Part shown: positions 63,849 to 64,000 of the stretch, piece after piece | How positions within the stretch are numbered: position 1 is the first letter of the stretch | Layout: every line of letters begins with the position of its first letter | Source: Pterobdella sp. o SKG-2022 | Taxonomy: Eukaryota > Annelida > Clitellata > Hirudinida > Piscicolidae | Reading direction: 5' to 3' | Assembly (NCBI GenBank): GCA_964035795.1 | Contig: OZ038327.1 | Location: 6,733,007 to 6,797,006, forward strand | DNA length: 64,000 bases | Program-made: the position numbers and the translations under genes | The notes under the pieces: model-generated | Seen by the model: only the letters and a program-made list of their open reading frames with translations | Told to the model about the DNA's origin: nothing | The model's database searches: none

Positions 63849-64000
63849 ATCGAGTGGATCCGCACAAACCATGTCTAGCTTTCTTTTATCATTCAATATG
63901 AACTCATTCCAAGTCATTTTTGGGCCTACCAGGCTTCTTGCAAGTACCTAAGAAGCCTGGTAGGCCTAAAAAGACTTGGAATGAGTTCATATTGAATGGT
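63849..64000 (-). mobile_element. PHD-finger LINE 3' region, folded back at the window edge
   Basis: 63849-63940 matches 9655-9750 (CACAAACCATGTCTA, CATTCAATATGA). From 63950 the same sequence returns inverted, giving ~50-bp arms around a ~10-bp centre. Cut off by the edge. Confidence 0.65.

Overview
This is eukaryotic, invertebrate animal DNA. It has GT-AG introns, AT-rich non-coding sequence, very long microsatellites, and dense non-LTR retrotransposon debris of several clades. It also has one Penelope-like element, tRNA-derived SINEs, foldback (MITE-like) elements and a MULE transposase relic. The exact taxon cannot be read from the sequence; a lophotrochozoan or cnidarian is a guess.

Host genes: all recognised host exons lie on the minus strand. 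(1) 63349-59811 holds the last ten exons of a class 2C1 alpha-mannosidase (MAN2C1), in phase to a stop codon; the 5' part lies beyond the right edge. (2) 48340-32892 holds 18 in-phase exons of an ecto-5'-nucleotidase (CD73/NT5E type), from the first metal-binding motif to a GPI-anchor signal and stop; only the signal-peptide exon was not found (copy B). (3) 16721-2691 holds ten exons of a second, head-to-tail copy (copy A), which continues off the left edge. Copy A keeps its frame and splice sites but has lost three predicted metal ligands, so it may be a pseudoenzyme or a decaying paralogue.

Mobile DNA by region: 1-2300, 3' end of a zinc-finger LINE, a (TG)n tract and a SINE-like repeat. 3.7-4.4 kb and 5.8-15 kb, LINE fragments of several families inside the copy A introns. 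17.5-20.1 kb, a CR1/L2-like LINE with two nested insertions, one of them a Penelope-like element with a GIY-YIG nuclease. 20.7-32.4 kb, CR1-like pieces, finger-containing LINEs and a MULE transposase relic. 36.7-40.8 kb, a young zinc-finger LINE with an inverted 5' part, inside a copy B intron. 41.6-45.1 kb, LINE fragments in copy B introns. 45.3-46.9 kb, a roughly 1.6-kb (AGT)n tract. 51-57.6 kb, a train of zinc-finger LINEs and short relatives separated by (TG)n and (ATCT)n. 58-64 kb, MAN2C1 with a LINE fragment and simple repeats in its introns.

The most interesting pattern is that the zinc-finger LINE family, an internally deleted derivative and an unrelated ~500-bp repeat share a similar 3' end and abut (TG)n, or in one case GTGA/ATCT repeats. 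This suggests microsatellite-directed insertion with a SINE-like partner. It is inferred by eye from a handful of junctions.
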